A stretch of 15,930 nucleotides of DNA from an uncultured Bacteroides sp. (GTDB taxonomy: Bacteria > Bacteroidota > Bacteroidia > Bacteroidales > Bacteroidaceae): positions 1-15,930 of the forward strand of contig NZ_CAJUHF010000065.1 of the NCBI RefSeq assembly GCF_910585845.1. The letters run 5' to 3'. Positions within the stretch are counted from its first letter, which is position 1. Each line of letters opens with the position of its first letter. Positions 1 through 7,187 of this stretch are shown piece after piece. The position numbers were made by a program, and so were the translations under genes. The notes below the pieces were generated by a model. The model made no database searches and was not told the origin of the DNA. It saw only the letters and a program-made list of their open reading frames with translations.

Positions 1-46
1 AACCTACGCTCATTTCCAATAAATTACACTCTTTTCGTAACTTCAT
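1..46 (-). CDS. Possible 5' end of a leftward gene cut by the window edge
   Basis: On the minus strand an ATG at 46-44 opens a frame of 15 codons (MKLRKECNLLEMSVG) that runs off the window with no stop. A -7-like promoter box lies only four bases upstream, so the message would be nearly leaderless. Nothing in 15 residues identifies a family. The call rests on the open frame and the box, so it is weak. Confidence 0.25.
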   Translation of the reverse strand, partial: MKLRKECNLLEMSVG

Positions 47-50
47 CCTG

Positions 51-58
51 CAAAGTTA
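51..58 (-). promoter_or_regulatory. Bacteroides-type -7 promoter box (TAACTTTG)
   Basis: The minus strand reads TAACTTTG, an exact match to the Bacteroides -7 consensus TAnnTTTG. It points leftward to the possible gene at the window edge. I see no convincing TTTG at -33, and the distance to the ATG is very short. Confidence 0.3.
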
Positions 59-120
59 CAATTTTATGGGACAGGTTGGCAGGGAACCTGACTATTTCTC
101 GAAAGCGGGTTCGGGACCGA

Positions 121-167
121 CGGTATAAATAAAAGAAAGGAGGTATCTTTGATAGATACCTCCTTTC
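121..167 (-). terminator. Rho-independent terminator of the DUF3836-like gene
   Basis: Bases 135-148 and 154-167 form a perfect 14-bp stem (arm GAAAGGAGGTATCT) with a five-base loop. Read leftward, the stem is followed by TTTTATTTAT. It lies about 70 bases after the stop codon of the leftward gene at 240-632, so it ends that transcript. Confidence 0.85.
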
Positions 168-239
168 ACTTTGTGTACAGTATATAAAGGTTTTTGGTTG
201 GTTCGTTTGTTAGAGCTTTAAGAGAGAATCTGTTGTTGT

Positions 240-632
240 TTACAGATTGGGGTTATCCATTGTAACTGTCATTTCAGGGACAAGGATATATGCTTTCTGT
301 TTACTGTTCCATTTATAATAAGTAGTCGTGAGACTCTTTCCCTGATAGGTGTAGCAAACGCGGAGTTCATTCTCCCAAGCGTTCTTTATGCTGTTCCACT
401 TCATCGTTTCGCTTTCCGTCATGCGTTGCTGGTCGTCATACTTGTAGCTGTACTTCATGTAGTTTGCCAAAGTACTACCATCCATCTTGTAAACGGTCTG
501 TCCTACCATTACGCCGTCTTTCTCTTCCGAATTGTAAATAAGGTTGTTCTTGTTGGCTGCGAAAGTAGAAATGCTACCGAACAGGATTACTGCTGATAAG
601 AGAGCTGTTTTTAAAAATACTTTTGTTTTCAT
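240..632 (-). CDS. DUF3836-type small secreted protein
   Basis: This 130-residue protein starts with a clear Sec signal peptide: a Lys-rich start (MKTKVFLK), a hydrophobic core up to about residue 20, and an Ala-x-Ala-like cleavage region near TFAANK (residues 23-28). The mature part of about 105 residues is rich in Tyr, Lys, Asn and Thr, with repeated aromatic strands (YMKYSYKYDD, YTYQGKSLTTTYYKW) that suggest a small beta-rich fold. I recognise the overall pattern as the DUF3836 family, found mainly in Bacteroides; its function is unknown. There is no lipobox Cys, so it is probably periplasmic or exported rather than a lipoprotein. It appears to be a single-gene transcript, with its own -7 box at 695-702 and a strong terminator at 121-167. 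Family assignment is from memory of the sequence pattern. Confidence 0.75.
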   Translation of the reverse strand: MKTKVFLKTALLSAVILFGSISTFAANKNNLIYNSEEKDGVMVGQTVYKMDGSTLANYMKYSYKYDDQQRMTESETMKWNSIKNAWENELRVCYTYQGKSLTTTYYKWNSKQKAYILVPEMTVTMDNPNL

Positions 633-694
633 GACCGTATATGTTTTTTAGTTATATCTTACTATTTTCTATCAATATGCGATTTAATTCGCCG

Positions 695-702
695 CAAAGG
701 TA
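695..702 (-). promoter_or_regulatory. -7 promoter box of the DUF3836-like gene (TACCTTTG)
   Basis: The minus strand reads TACCTTTG, an exact TAnnTTTG match, 62 bases upstream of the ATG at 632. Transcription would start near 688 and give a leader of about 55 bases. The -33 region is only loosely matched (TATTTATG near 717-724). Confidence 0.5.
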
Positions 703-800
703 CATATTTATTTGACATAAATACGAGTTATGATATAAAATTAGACAAATTGTCAGCTGAGTATTCTCTTTTTGATGTGTCCTTTTGCCTGTATTTGTGG

Positions 801-835
801 CAAAAAAATATCCGGCAGGGAAGTTGCCGGATATT
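801..835 (-). terminator. Rho-independent terminator of polA
   Basis: Bases 807-817 and 825-835 pair as an 11-bp perfect stem (arm AATATCCGGCA) with a seven-base loop. Read leftward, the stem runs into seven T residues (808-802). It lies about 80 bases past the polA stop and just ahead of the promoter of the next leftward gene, so it insulates the two units. Confidence 0.85.
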
Positions 836-912
836 CTGTTAAGCAAACTGTATTTTGAATGGAATGCTTAGGTTGCTTTCTGATTGTAAGTTAAATAAGG
901 TTATAGGAGGGT

Positions 913-3738
913 TTAGTGTGCCTGAAGCCAGTTCTTTCCCCACCCATAATCCGCTTTCAGTGGCACGTGCATGCGATATGCGCGTTCCATCTCTTCGATT
1001 ACAATTTGTTGCACGATCTCTTTTTCAGCCTTTGGAACGCTGAAATTTAGTTCGTCATGGACCTGCAAAATCATCTTTGCTTTCAGATTGTAAGTTTGGA
1101 AGCGCTCGTAGATACGTGCCATGGCAACTTTGATGATATCGGCGGCACTTCCCTGGATAGGCGCATTGATGGCATTGCGTTCGGCATATCCGCGCACGGT
1201 TGCGTTTCTTGAGTTGATGTCGGGCAAGAAGCGTTTGCGGTGGAAGATGGTCTCCACGTAGCCCTGTTCGCGTGCCACTTGGATGCTCTTGTCCATGTAT
1301 TCGCGTACTTTCGGATAGGTTTCGAAGTATCCGTCAATCAGTTCTTTAGCCTCTTTGCGGTCTACATTCATACGTTCGGCAAGTCCGAAGATGGAGATGC
1401 CGTAAATGATGCCGAAGTTGGCGGTTTTGGCTTTGCGGCGCATGTCGGAAGTGACGTCTTTGATATCTACCTTATATATCTTGGCAGCCGTGGCGGCATG
1501 AATGTCATATCCGCTGAGGAATGCATCGATCATATTCTTGTCTTCGCTCAGGTGTGCCATGATACGCAGTTCTATCTGTGAGTAGTCGGCGGAGAAGAAC
1601 TCGCAATCATCGTCAGGAATGAATGCCTTGCGGATCTCCTTACCGTCTTCGTCGCGTATGGGGATGTTCTGCAGGTTCGGATTGCTGGAGCTGAGGCGTC
1701 CGGTGGCGGTGACTGCTTGGTTGAAAGAGGTGTGGATGTGTCCTGTGCGTGGGTTCATCAGCAAGGGAAGGGCATCGATGTAGGTACCCAACAACTTTTT
1801 CAGTCCGCGGTGCTCTAATATTTTCCCGATGATGTCATGCTTGTTCCGCAGGCTTTCCAGCACTTCTTCGGAAGTGACGTACTGTCCGGTCTTGGTCTTC
1901 TTTGCCTTGTCAGTGATCTTCAGTTTGTCGAACAGGACTTCGCCTACCTGTTTGGGGGAAGCGATGTTGAATGTCTCGCCTGCCAGTTCGTAGATCTCTT
2001 TTTCTATTTCTTTCAGGCGGGTGGTGAAGTGTTCGGATGTCTGTTTCAGGGATTCGGTATCTATGCGTACCCCGTTACTCTCCATGTTGGCAAGTACGCG
2101 CACGAGCGGCATCTCTATTTCGTAGAAGAGGTGCTCCACGCCTTGCGCCTTCAGTTCTTTTTCGAGTACATTCTTCAATTTCAGGGTTACGTCTGCATCT
2201 TCGCAGGCATATCGGTAGACTTCCTCCGGCGGAAGGTCGCGCATGCTTTTCTGGTTCTTTCCTTTCGGACCGATCAGTTCGTCGATGTGTATGGTCTGAT
2301 AATGCAGGTAGATTTCCGCCAGATAATCCATGTTGTGCCGAAGCTCGGGTTGCAGTACATAGTGGGCGAGCATTGTGTCGAAGAGTTCGCCTTTCACTTC
2401 TACTCCGTAGTTTTGAAGAACGAGGATGTCGTACTTGATGTTTTGTCCCACTTTCAGCGATTTCTCATTTTCGTAGATGGGGCGAAGCTCATTGACTATT
2501 TTTAACGCTTCTTCCCGTTCGGGCGGAACCGGGATGTAATAAGCTCGGTTTTCGGCATCGCTGAAGCTCATTCCCACCAATTCAGCCTCCATTGGTTCGG
2601 TGGAAGTGGTTTCTGTATCTATTGAGAGAATTTCCGTTGTAAGCAACTTTTTAATAAAATTCGCTCTTTTTTCTTCTGTATCAATGAGTTGATAGTCTGT
2701 GTTGAGCGTTTCTAAACGCGCGAGAATTGAATTTTTCGGCTCATCCGTCCCGCCGGACGCAAATTCTGCAAACAAATCGCCTTGAATTGGACCATTGTTT
2801 TGGGCAAAAAGCGGGCCTGCTGAAAAAAGGTCAGGGGTTTGGGAAGTAGGGGAGGGGGGAGTACTTTTTTTCAGTACACGGTCGATGAGCGTGCGGAATT
2901 CCATTTCTTCGAAAATTCTCCGGAGTTCCTCTTCGTTTGGTTTTTCGCGCACGAGTGCTTTCATGTCTAACTTGATGGGGACATCTGTTTTGATGGTTGC
3001 AAGGAATTTGGAGAAGAGTATCTTTTCGCGGTTGTTCTCCACTTTCGTTTTCAGGGCACCTTTCAGTTGGTCGGTATGTTCCAATAGGTTTTCGATGCTA
3101 CCAAATTCGCTGACCAGTTTCTGTGCGGTTTTCTCTCCGACGCCAGGACAGCCAGGAATGTTGTCGGAGGCATCGCCCATCAGTCCGAGCATGTCAATGA
3201 CTTGCCGGGTGGACTGGATGTCGAACTTGGCTTTCACTTCTTCTATACCCATCACCTCGAAACCACCGGTGTGCTTGGGGCGGTACATGAACACGTTTTC
3301 AGATACCAGTTGTCCGTAGTCTTTGTCGGGGGTCATCATGTAGGTGGTGATACCCTGTTTTCCCGCTTCAGTGGCGAGGGTACCGATGACGTCGTCAGCT
3401 TCGTAGCCCGCTACCTCGAGGATGGGAATGCGATAGGCACGGATAATATCCTTGATGATGGGCACAGAGAGCCGGATGCCTTCCGGAGTCTCTTCCCGCT
3501 GTGCCTTATATTGTTCGTAGGCCTCGTGACGGAAGGTAGGGCCTGCCGGGTCGAAGGCGACACCGATGTGGCTGGGGTCTTCTTTTTTGAGTACTTCTTC
3601 AAGGGTGTTCACAAAGCCCAGAACGGCTGACGTATTGAATCCTTTGGAGTTGATCCGCGGATTTTTGATGAACGCGTAATAGGCGCGATAGATCAATGCG
3701 TATGCATCGAGAAGAAACAATTTATTGTCTGAATCCAT
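913..3738 (-). CDS. polA: DNA polymerase I
   Basis: This 941-residue enzyme fills gaps and removes RNA primers in replication and repair. Three domains are visible in order. The 5' nuclease covers about residues 1-290 (LFLLDAYALIYRAYYAF; GDASDNIPGCPGVGEKTA). The 3'-5' exonuclease covers about 340-530 and keeps the acidic motif LSIDTETT near 370, so proofreading is likely active. The polymerase has motif A (FSADYSQIELRIMAHLSED, about 715), motif B (RRKAKTANFGIIYG, about 770) and motif C (QVHDELNF, about 894). I chose the ATG at 3738 because the family begins at MDSDNKLFLLDAYALIYRA; an in-frame ATG 11 codons upstream lacks such support, while AAGGA stands about nine bases ahead of the chosen start. 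The linker at about residues 291-333 is Pro/Ser/Gly-rich and carries clamp-binding-like motifs. It is divergent from the prenyl synthase gene. Confidence 0.97.
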   Translation of the reverse strand: MDSDNKLFLLDAYALIYRAYYAFIKNPRINSKGFNTSAVLGFVNTLEEVLKKEDPSHIGVAFDPAGPTFRHEAYEQYKAQREETPEGIRLSVPIIKDIIRAYRIPILEVAGYEADDVIGTLATEAGKQGITTYMMTPDKDYGQLVSENVFMYRPKHTGGFEVMGIEEVKAKFDIQSTRQVIDMLGLMGDASDNIPGCPGVGEKTAQKLVSEFGSIENLLEHTDQLKGALKTKVENNREKILFSKFLATIKTDVPIKLDMKALVREKPNEEELRRIFEEMEFRTLIDRVLKKSTPPSPTSQTPDLFSAGPLFAQNNGPIQGDLFAEFASGGTDEPKNSILARLETLNTDYQLIDTEEKRANFIKKLLTTEILSIDTETTSTEPMEAELVGMSFSDAENRAYYIPVPPEREEALKIVNELRPIYENEKSLKVGQNIKYDILVLQNYGVEVKGELFDTMLAHYVLQPELRHNMDYLAEIYLHYQTIHIDELIGPKGKNQKSMRDLPPEEVYRYACEDADVTLKLKNVLEKELKAQGVEHLFYEIEMPLVRVLANMESNGVRIDTESLKQTSEHFTTRLKEIEKEIYELAGETFNIASPKQVGEVLFDKLKITDKAKKTKTGQYVTSEEVLESLRNKHDIIGKILEHRGLKKLLGTYIDALPLLMNPRTGHIHTSFNQAVTATGRLSSSNPNLQNIPIRDEDGKEIRKAFIPDDDCEFFSADYSQIELRIMAHLSEDKNMIDAFLSGYDIHAATAAKIYKVDIKDVTSDMRRKAKTANFGIIYGISIFGLAERMNVDRKEAKELIDGYFETYPKVREYMDKSIQVAREQGYVETIFHRKRFLPDINSRNATVRGYAERNAINAPIQGSAADIIKVAMARIYERFQTYNLKAKMILQVHDELNFSVPKAEKEIVQQIVIEEMERAYRMHVPLKADYGWGKNWLQAH

Positions 3739-3760
3739 ATATTTATCCTTTTTTTCATGG

Positions 3761-3768
3761 TAAAAGTA
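3761..3768 (-). promoter_or_regulatory. Candidate polA -7 box (TACTTTTA)
   Basis: The minus strand reads TACTTTTA, one base off TAnnTTTG, 22 bases upstream of the polA ATG. It shares the 86-base intergenic region with the divergent prenyl synthase promoter. The match is imperfect and no -33 box is evident. Confidence 0.3.
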
Positions 3769-3799
3769 CAAAAAAATACGGTATTAACTGTTTTATTAC

Positions 3800-3807
3800 T
3801 ATTTTTG
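3800..3807 (+). promoter_or_regulatory. Candidate -7 box of the polyprenyl synthase gene (TATTTTTG)
   Basis: TATTTTTG matches TAnnTTTG exactly, 17 bases before the ATG at 3825. The leader would be only about 10 bases. There is no clear -33 TTTG, so this is a sequence match without further support. Confidence 0.4.
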
Positions 3808-3824
3808 TGGGAAAATAGCGTTGC

Positions 3825-4799
3825 ATGGACAACTCATCACTTATAAAATACCCGATAACAGCCGAACTGGACGACTTTAAGAAGCTGTTTGATGCTTCTC
3901 TTACCAGTTCCAACTTTTTACTGAACGAAGCAATCTCGCACATTCGGAAAAAGAATGGAAAGATGATGCGTCCGATGTTGCTTCTGCTTATAGCCAAACT
4001 TTATGGTCCGGTTTGTCCGGAGACGCTTCATGCGGCGGTTTCTCTTGAATTGCTGCATACGGCAAGTCTGGTTCATGACGATGTGGTGGATGAGAGCACC
4101 GAACGTCGGGGACAGTTGTCGGTGAATGAGGTCTATAATAATAAGGTGGCAGTGCTGGTGGGCGACTATCTGTTGGCTACTTCGCTTGTACAGGTGGGCA
4201 AGACGAGGAATTGTGCCATTATAGATGTGGTTTCCCGTCTTGGACAAGATCTGGCAGAAGGAGAACTCCTGCAACTTTCTAATGTAAGTAACCTTTCTTT
4301 TTCGGAAGATATCTATTTCGATGTGATTCGTAAGAAGACGGCTGCGCTCTTTGCTGCCTGCACGAAGGCAAGTGCCCTTTCGGTGGGAGCAACCGATGAA
4401 AAGGCGGAATTTGCCCGTCTGTTCGGTGAATATATTGGTATTTGTTTCCAAATCAAGGATGATATTTTCGACTATTACGACAGTAAGGAGATAGGCAAGC
4501 CCACAGGTAATGATATGCTTGAGGGTAAGTTGACGCTTCCCGTGCTTTATGCTTTGAACTCGACAGGAGATAAGTGTGCCGAAGAGATAGCTGTGAAGGT
4601 GAAGAACGGTGAGGCTACACCCGATGAAATCGCCTATTTAATCGAATTTACCAAGCGTCATGGCGGAATTGAATACGCTATGCAGGCAATGCAGGCATAT
4701 AAAGAAAGAGCAGCGTCCCTGTTAGCAACTTTGCCCAATACGGATGTGAAGACAGCTCTCATGGCGTATTTGGACTACGTGGTGGATAGGGAAAAGTAG
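3825..4799 (+). CDS. ispB: Long-chain trans-polyprenyl diphosphate synthase
   Basis: This 324-residue enzyme adds isopentenyl diphosphate units to an allylic primer to build an all-trans chain, most likely the side chain of menaquinone. The first Asp-rich motif (LVHDDVVDE, D85, D86, D89) and the second (QIKDDIFDYY, about 209-218) are both intact, as is the GKMMRP substrate-binding segment (45-50). The fifth and fourth residues before the first motif are Ala80 and Ser81. In short-chain synthases bulky aromatics stand here, so small residues indicate a long product. No signal peptide or membrane segment is visible, so it is cytosolic. The gene stands alone on the plus strand, divergent from polA and convergent with deoC. 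The exact chain length, and so the ispB symbol, is inference; polyprenyl synthetase family is certain. Confidence 0.92.
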   Translation: MDNSSLIKYPITAELDDFKKLFDASLTSSNFLLNEAISHIRKKNGKMMRPMLLLLIAKLYGPVCPETLHAAVSLELLHTASLVHDDVVDESTERRGQLSVNEVYNNKVAVLVGDYLLATSLVQVGKTRNCAIIDVVSRLGQDLAEGELLQLSNVSNLSFSEDIYFDVIRKKTAALFAACTKASALSVGATDEKAEFARLFGEYIGICFQIKDDIFDYYDSKEIGKPTGNDMLEGKLTLPVLYALNSTGDKCAEEIAVKVKNGEATPDEIAYLIEFTKRHGGIEYAMQAMQAYKERAASLLATLPNTDVKTALMAYLDYVVDREK

Positions 4800-4820
4800 T
4801 ATTAGACTGATGGTTTGAAG

Positions 4821-4893
4821 AAACTATCGGGAGTCCAAGAGTTATTTCTTCGCTTTGCATTGTCAGGAGTTAAAAGCCTTTTGAGTTTTTAAG
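4821..4893 (+). repeat. Degenerate trace of the interspersed 3' element
   Basis: Read in the sense of the preceding gene, this stretch has TATCGGGAGT (4825-4834) and GGAGTTAAAAGC (4866-4877). The second is identical to the sense-strand sequence after apt (9323-9334). It also has TTTGAGTTTTTAAG (4880-4893), identical to 5355-5368. It lies 22 bases past the prenyl synthase stop. Confidence 0.45.
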
Positions 4894-4941
4894 ATTACCC
4901 GTTGGGGAATTAATTTGAAATTACATTATATCTTATGTCTC

Positions 4942-4985
4942 ATAACAAGTGATGTAATGGAGTATAACAAGTAATGTAATGGAGC
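4942..4985. repeat. Tandem repeat, 22 bases x 2
   Basis: Two adjacent units start at 4942 and 4964. Both begin ATAACAAGT and share TAATGGAG, with one internal and one terminal difference in 22 bases. The inverse of TAATGTAAT (4972-4980) occurs at 4920-4928, so a small hairpin is also possible. Confidence 0.85.
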
Positions 4986-4992
4986 ATATCTG

Positions 4993-5055
4993 GTCAAAGC
5001 TAAGGTTTGGCATGACAAAGCTAAGGTTTAGCGATACAAACCTGAACTTTAGCCA
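4993..5055. repeat. Tandem repeat, 21 bases x 3
   Basis: Units start at 4993, 5014 and 5035. The first two share CAAAGCTAAGGTTT and match at 17 of 21 bases; the third matches the second at 15 of 21 (CAAACCTGAACTTTAGC). The array follows the 22-base repeat after seven bases, but its sequence is unrelated. Confidence 0.8.
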
Positions 5056-5096
5056 CTCCAAACTCCCAGATACATAACACATGCTATTCTTGCATA

Positions 5097-5192
5097 CTAC
5101 TTTTCATCTTTCAGTTCCTTCAGGATTAGCTTAATCATTTGACTTATATCGTATTGGACTGAAACTAAAGACCAAAAAATAAGGCTGAATCT
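5097..5192 (-). pseudogene. Remnant reading frame, left arm of an inverted duplication
   Basis: On the minus strand a frame open from 5192 to a TAG at 5099-5097 encodes 31 residues ending SLVSVQYDISQMIKLILKEL followed by KDEK. There is no start codon before an internal Met, and a TGA precedes it at 5195-5193. The peptide resembles the one read outward from the other arm (5143-5310, plus). I do not recognise the family. It looks like the tail of a broken gene, but translation is unproven. Confidence 0.35.
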
Positions 5193-5272
5193 TCAATATC
5201 CTCTTTCAGGCTCCTTAGTTTCAGGGCAATACTCTATAAACCAAACCATTAACGAATGGCTGAAAGAACTGA
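5111..5272. repeat. Long imperfect inverted repeat (61-base arms)
   Basis: Bases 5111-5171 and 5212-5272 are inverted copies centred between 5191 and 5192, with 45 of 61 positions complementary and no gaps. The longest perfect blocks are CTGAAACTAA (5159-5168) with TTAGTTTCAG (5215-5224), and 5111-5117 with 5266-5272. Mismatches tend to fall as adjacent pairs spaced six to eight bases apart. In a minus-strand RNA five of the mismatches would become G-U pairs. Confidence 0.75.
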
Positions 5273-5310
5273 TGGGCAAAAATGATATAAAGAAAACAGG
5301 AGTAAAGTAA
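5143..5310 (+). pseudogene. Remnant reading frame, right arm of an inverted duplication
   Basis: A plus-strand frame is open from just after a TGA at 5140-5142 to a TAA at 5308-5310, 55 residues, including SLVSGQYSINQTINEWLKEL. Of the 20 residues in that segment 13 match the minus-strand peptide of the left arm. There is no ATG until near the end, so it is probably the 3' part of a degraded gene. Function unknown. Confidence 0.35.
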
Positions 5311-5330
5311 TATCTTAATTCCGCCAATGG

Positions 5331-5445
5331 ATTAAGTTTTTGAGTTTTTCAGTCTTTGAGTTTTTAAGTTATTTTCATTAGTGTGCTAACTTATAAACTT
5401 ATCAATTTACAAACTTATCAATTTACAAAACTCCCGATAATTCCT
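5331..5445 (-). repeat. Interspersed 3' element, copy A (after deoC)
   Basis: Read leftward from the deoC stop, the element begins AAAGGAATTATCGGGAGTT (5447-5429), then a perfect 16-base tandem repeat (5395-5410 and 5411-5426, unit AAACTTATCAATTTAC on the plus strand), then several TTGAGTTTTT-like stretches. Bases 5356-5417 align without gaps to 9204-9265 (48 of 62 identical). It occupies the 3' flank of deoC, where a terminator would be expected. Confidence 0.65.
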
Positions 5446-5460
5446 TTAATTTTAGTAGGT

Positions 5461-6369
5461 TCAAAAGAACTTCATTTCTTCTCCCTTGATATCAGATAGC
5501 AGGAGGTTTGCTAAGCGGCTGGTACCTAAGCGGAACCAACGGTTGTCGAGCCATTCCTTGCCGAGCACTTCCTTGACGATGGTATAATAGATTATCGCAT
5601 CATTTACCGTATTGATACCTCCAGCGGGCTTAAAACCTACTTTGTTACCAGTGGTTTCGTAATACTCCTTGATGGCACGGCACATTACGTAAGCTGCTTC
5701 GGGGGTTGCAGCAGGCTGCTGTTTTCCGGTGGAAGTCTTGATGAAATCCGCACCTGAATACATGGATAGGATAGAGGCCTTCATGATGTTGGAAGCCGTT
5801 TTCAAAGCGCCTGTTTCCAGGATGACTTTCAGATGATGTTCCTTACAAACCTCTTTCAGCTCTTGTATCTCTTCGCATACGCTTTCATAGTCTCCGCTCA
5901 GGAACTTGCCTACGGAGATAACAATGTCTATCTCGTCTGCGCCTTCCATCAGTGCCATTGCGGTCTCTGCCACTTTCACCTCGGTGAAGGTCTGTGAGGA
6001 GGGGAATCCAGCCGATACGCAAGCTATATTTACGTCTTCCACCTCTAAGGTACTTTTCACGATTTCCGCAAAACAGGGATAGACGCAGATGGCTGCCACA
6101 TTCTCCATGTCGGGGAATTCATCGTCAAACTGGTTTACCTTTTGCGTGAATTTCATCACGCTTTCATCGCTGTCTGTGGTGTTCAGCGTGGTGAGGTCGA
6201 TGCAGTGAAACAGGAATTTTTTGACTTCTTCCGTGTTGTTTCCGAGCACTTTCTCTGCGATGAGTTGGGCTACTTTTGCGGCTATTTCCGCATCGTCCAG
6301 CCGGGTATTGTATTTTGCCAATGCGGCATCATACTTACTCTGTGTAGGTTCATTCTTCTCCATGATCAT
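5461..6369 (-). CDS. deoC: Deoxyribose-phosphate aldolase
   Basis: DeoC splits 2-deoxyribose-5-phosphate into glyceraldehyde-3-phosphate and acetaldehyde, the last step of deoxynucleoside breakdown. The 302-residue product has the Schiff-base lysine in GADFIKTSTGK (K211), the second catalytic lysine in VGFKPAGGI (K247), and the acidic residue in ADEIDIVISVG (D148). At about 300 residues it is longer than the E. coli enzyme (259); the extra length is mostly an N-terminal extension of charged residues before FLFHCIDLTTL. Two start codons are possible, ATG at 6369 or 6363 (MEKNEP); both overlap the 3' end of the mazG-like gene, by 20 or 14 bases, so translation is likely coupled. It is the last gene of the dtd, mazG-like, deoC unit. 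Confidence 0.95.
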   Translation of the reverse strand: MIMEKNEPTQSKYDAALAKYNTRLDDAEIAAKVAQLIAEKVLGNNTEEVKKFLFHCIDLTTLNTTDSDESVMKFTQKVNQFDDEFPDMENVAAICVYPCFAEIVKSTLEVEDVNIACVSAGFPSSQTFTEVKVAETAMALMEGADEIDIVISVGKFLSGDYESVCEEIQELKEVCKEHHLKVILETGALKTASNIMKASILSMYSGADFIKTSTGKQQPAATPEAAYVMCRAIKEYYETTGNKVGFKPAGGINTVNDAIIYYTIVKEVLGKEWLDNRWFRLGTSRLANLLLSDIKGEEMKFF

Positions 6370-6691
6370 GCAATTTTGGGTTATTGATATGTCGGTTGTT
6401 ATCTCGTTGGGTCTTCTTCTCCAGATTGCGGGCGAATGCTTCTGTAACGTTTACTCCGGTCTGGTTGGCAATACAGAGGAGTACCCAGAGGACGTCCGCT
6501 ATTTCGTCGTCGATATTGCCTTTTTCTCCTTCCTTGAAGGATTGGTCGCCGTATTTCCGGGACATAACTCTGGCAAGCTCACCTACTTCTTCGGTGAGGA
6601 CGGCCATATTGGTGAGCTCGCTGAAGTAGCGTACACCATACTTCTTGATCCACTGGTCTACTTGTGATTGGGCTTCTTCTAATGTCATCAT
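6350..6691 (-). CDS. MazG-like nucleotide pyrophosphohydrolase
   Basis: This 113-residue all-alpha protein has the metal-binding signature of the MazG/dUTPase-like superfamily: LTEEVGELAR (E34, E35, E38) and DDEIADVL (E63, D66). Such small single-domain members hydrolyse noncanonical or excess (d)NTPs to the monophosphate and pyrophosphate, cleaning the nucleotide pool; the exact substrate here is unknown. I place the start at 6691 because the ATG overlaps the dtd stop as ATGA, a typical coupled junction; the next codon (6688) is also ATG. Upstream in-frame codons lie inside dtd and encode an implausible basic, Cys/His/Arg-rich stretch. The 3' end overlaps deoC. The C-terminal tail (about residues 93-113) is polar and probably disordered. 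Confidence 0.88.
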   Translation of the reverse strand: MMTLEEAQSQVDQWIKKYGVRYFSELTNMAVLTEEVGELARVMSRKYGDQSFKEGEKGNIDDEIADVLWVLLCIANQTGVNVTEAFARNLEKKTQRDNNRHINNPKLHDHGEE

Positions 6692-7140
6692 TCTTTGTTT
6701 TTGGTATCCATGCAGATGGTCACAGGACCATCGTTCAATAGTTCTACTTTCATGTCGGCACCAAATTCGCCGGTGCCTATCTCTTTTCCTAATGAAGAAC
6801 TCAGGCTTCGGCAAAACTGTTCATACAACGGCACGGATATTTCGGGCTTGGCTGCCCGTATGTACGAGGGGCGATTGCCTTTCTTGGTGGAGGCGTGCAG
6901 GGTAAACTGGCTGATCACCAGAATATCGCCGTCAATGTCGAGTATGGACTTGTTCATTATTCCGTTTTCATCGTCGAAAATACGGAGATTGACGATTTTC
7001 TTGCAGAGCCAGTCAATATCTTCCTGACTGTCTGTTTCTTCGATGCCTACCAGTATCAAGAGCCCTTTGCCTATGGCTGATTTGCAAGTCCCGTTGATGG
7101 TAACGGAGGCGTGTCTGGTGCGTTGTATGACTGTTCTCAT
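6688..7140 (-). CDS. dtd: D-aminoacyl-tRNA deacylase
   Basis: Dtd cuts D-amino acids (and glycine wrongly loaded on tRNA-Ala) from tRNA, protecting translation. The 150-residue protein has the usual length and both active-site signatures: SQFTLHAS (residues 77-84) and the Gly-cisPro motif NDGPVTI (136-142, G138-P139), which enforces chirality. The start MRTVIQRTRHASV matches the family N-terminus. It is the first gene of a tight leftward unit: its TGA overlaps the mazG-like ATG, which in turn overlaps deoC. A -7 box lies 48 bases upstream at 7188-7195. Cytosolic, acts as a dimer in characterised relatives. Confidence 0.95.
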   Translation of the reverse strand: MRTVIQRTRHASVTINGTCKSAIGKGLLILVGIEETDSQEDIDWLCKKIVNLRIFDDENGIMNKSILDIDGDILVISQFTLHASTKKGNRPSYIRAAKPEISVPLYEQFCRSLSSSLGKEIGTGEFGADMKVELLNDGPVTICMDTKNKE

Positions 7141-7187
7141 GTCTCTTTTCGCTATTAATCGTTTATTGGGTGGGTTTCCCCGGATGG

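Larger units (their letters stand above)
4800..5460. other. Convergent intergenic region rich in repeats and gene remnants
   Basis: No intact gene is visible between the prenyl synthase stop and the deoC stop. From left to right it holds a degenerate trace of the interspersed element (4821-4893), 22- and 21-base tandem repeats (4942-5055), an inverted duplication with two convergent peptide remnants (5097-5310), and a well-formed copy of the interspersed element (about 5331-5445). No classical terminator with a U-tract was found for either gene. Confidence 0.7.

Noticed and set aside
72..90. CAGGTT/AACCTG stem near the left edge as a terminator
   Set aside because: Only six pairs with no following T-tract in either direction.
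652..846. 64-residue minus-strand frame downstream of polA
   Set aside because: It spans the polA terminator and the promoter box of the next gene, so it cannot be a normal coding region.
1837..2505. 222-residue open frame on the plus strand inside polA
   Set aside because: It is antisense to conserved polymerase domains, has no recognisable motif, and has hydrophobic composition typical of antisense frames.
4942..5055. Possible CRISPR array from spaced short repeats
   Set aside because: Units are directly adjacent without unique spacers, repeats are too degenerate and no cas genes are present.
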